Shown here in pieces: positions 63,406-64,000 of a stretch of 64,000 nucleotides of DNA. A program made the position numbers and the translations under genes. The DNA is taken from assembly GCF_002514735.1 (NCBI RefSeq), contig NZ_NBWU01000001.1:310001-374000 (forward strand), in the 5' to 3' direction. Under the pieces are notes generated by a model that saw nothing but the letters and a program-made list of their open reading frames with translations, did no database searches and had not been told where the DNA came from. How positions within the stretch are numbered: the first letter of the stretch is position 1; every line of letters begins with the position of its first letter. This DNA comes from Sediminicola luteus (GTDB lineage Bacteria; Bacteroidota; Bacteroidia; Flavobacteriales; Flavobacteriaceae).

Positions 63406-63771
63406 TTACTTCTTACGCGTACATTTTATCTTTAAATCGCCTTCCGGAGTTTGTGAAAAACCTTCCATTTTATCTCCATTTGCAGTCAACTCTACCGGAA
63501 TACTCGATCCTTCTACCCAAACCGAAAAAGTAATGGTGTTCCCTTCAACCTTAACATGGGTACCCTCCATAGAACCTCCATCAATGGAAATAACTACTTT
63601 ATACTCCCCATCGGCCTGGGAAATAGCTATCTCGCCCGTATTGTATTCATAAGGCGCGTTCGGGGAGGTATATTTCCAAGTTCCCAACACCCCTTTGGAA
63701 GCTACCATGGACTGTAGCGAAAAGGCTAGGAATAATACCGGTAACAAAAGGGCAATTCTTGCTTTTTTCAT
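63406..63771 (-). CDS. Small secreted protein, lipocalin-like
   Basis: A 121-residue protein with a signal peptide (MKKARIALLLPVLFLAFSLQ). A beta-rich body follows: GTWKYTSPNAPYEYNTGEIA, IDGGSMEGTHVKVEGNTITF, ELTANGDKMEGFSQTPEGD. The alternating strands with GTW near the start resemble small lipocalin/DUF-type extracellular proteins. No function can be assigned. A possible TetR-type operator lies 67-80 bases upstream of its start. Confidence 0.7.
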   Translation of the reverse strand: MKKARIALLLPVLFLAFSLQSMVASKGVLGTWKYTSPNAPYEYNTGEIAISQADGEYKVVISIDGGSMEGTHVKVEGNTITFSVWVEGSSIPVELTANGDKMEGFSQTPEGDLKIKCTRKK

Positions 63772-63837
63772 TGTGTTTATATTAATATTAGTAATTGATG
63801 TTTCCTAAAAGAAAATGAAACGGCCCTCAAAACATAC

Positions 63838-63851
63838 CAACCGTTCGGTTG
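63838..63851. promoter_or_regulatory. Second ACCG-N2-CGGT palindrome
   Basis: CAACCG-TT-CGGTTG is palindromic except for its central TT. Like the site at 58853 it is preceded by ACATACC. It lies upstream of the secreted protein gene at 63406-63771 and may bring it under the neighbouring TetR regulator. Confidence 0.55.
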
Positions 63852-64000
63852 CAATTTAACCAATTAATTTCAATTAGACGTTAATCCTATCCCAATTTAA
63901 GCTAAAGCCCTGTTACGAACAAACTTGCCAACGTAAACTTAACATGGCCTAACCCACCTTTTTATCCTCTAAACGACAGCTTTAACTACTTAAAACCATC

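Noticed and set aside
1-64000. tRNA, rRNA, CRISPR array, insertion sequence, prophage or integrase gene
   Set aside because: Looked for on both strands by eye; no convincing example was found.

Overview
The window reads as chromosome of a member of the Bacteroidetes, most likely a marine or algae-associated Flavobacteriaceae. This is inferred from TAnnTTTG-type -7 promoter elements, a fused ccoNO cbb3 oxidase gene, the long HutU form, BlaI/M56 pairs with a TonB-type tail, many lipoprotein glycoside hydrolases and a CTPTR sulfatase. No rRNA, tRNA, CRISPR array, insertion sequence or phage gene was recognised. The exact genus cannot be fixed by eye.

Layout. 1-2890: a BlaI-type repressor followed by two tandem M56 sensor peptidases, the second cut by the window edge, behind a double palindromic operator. 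3037-4525: small membrane proteins and a nitroreductase. 4726-11609: a LysR regulator divergent from a complete histidine-degradation operon (hutH-hutI-hutU-hutG). 11694-18501: GH20 hexosaminidase, GH27 alpha-galactosidase, a DUF1080 lipoprotein, a VOC protein and membrane proteins of unknown role. 18588-19745: homogentisate dioxygenase. 19898-19982: a candidate structured small RNA.

20280-31114 is the low-oxygen respiration block: a universal stress protein, an Fnr-type regulator, ccoI, and ccoS-ccoNO-ccoQ-ccoP-ccoG-ccoH plus a TauE/SafE-like membrane protein. A TGAC-N4-GTCA site stands at one fixed distance from a -7 element before usp, ccoI, ccoS (TGAT variant) and, 17 kb further on, hemN. 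This gives a coherent local Fnr regulon. 31194-35933 is more accessory: a ParE/RelE toxin-antitoxin pair, a serine hydrolase, a secreted protein built from two copies of an unrecognised domain, and an AlkB-like dioxygenase whose 3' end recurs twice downstream in decayed form. 36137-39800 holds an AsmA-like protein and a sulfite dehydrogenase/cytochrome c pair.

42259-57528 is a glycan-degradation neighbourhood without SusC/SusD: GH92, GH3, an S1 sulfatase, a sugar-1-kinase/nucleotidyltransferase pair, an M24 peptidase, an AraC regulator, GH29 fucosidase, a fused double GNAT protein and a thrombospondin-type-3 repeat protein. 57549-63258 is a sugar-catabolic locus: an MFS carrier divergent from FGGY kinase, class II aldolase, TetR regulator and class III aminotransferase. 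The genes overlap or sit close together, and an ACCG-N2-CGGT palindrome lies in the shared promoter, with a second similar site near 63845. This combination matches no pathway I can name and is the best candidate for an undescribed metabolic system. The candidate small RNA and the fixed-spacing Fnr promoters are the other main observations.
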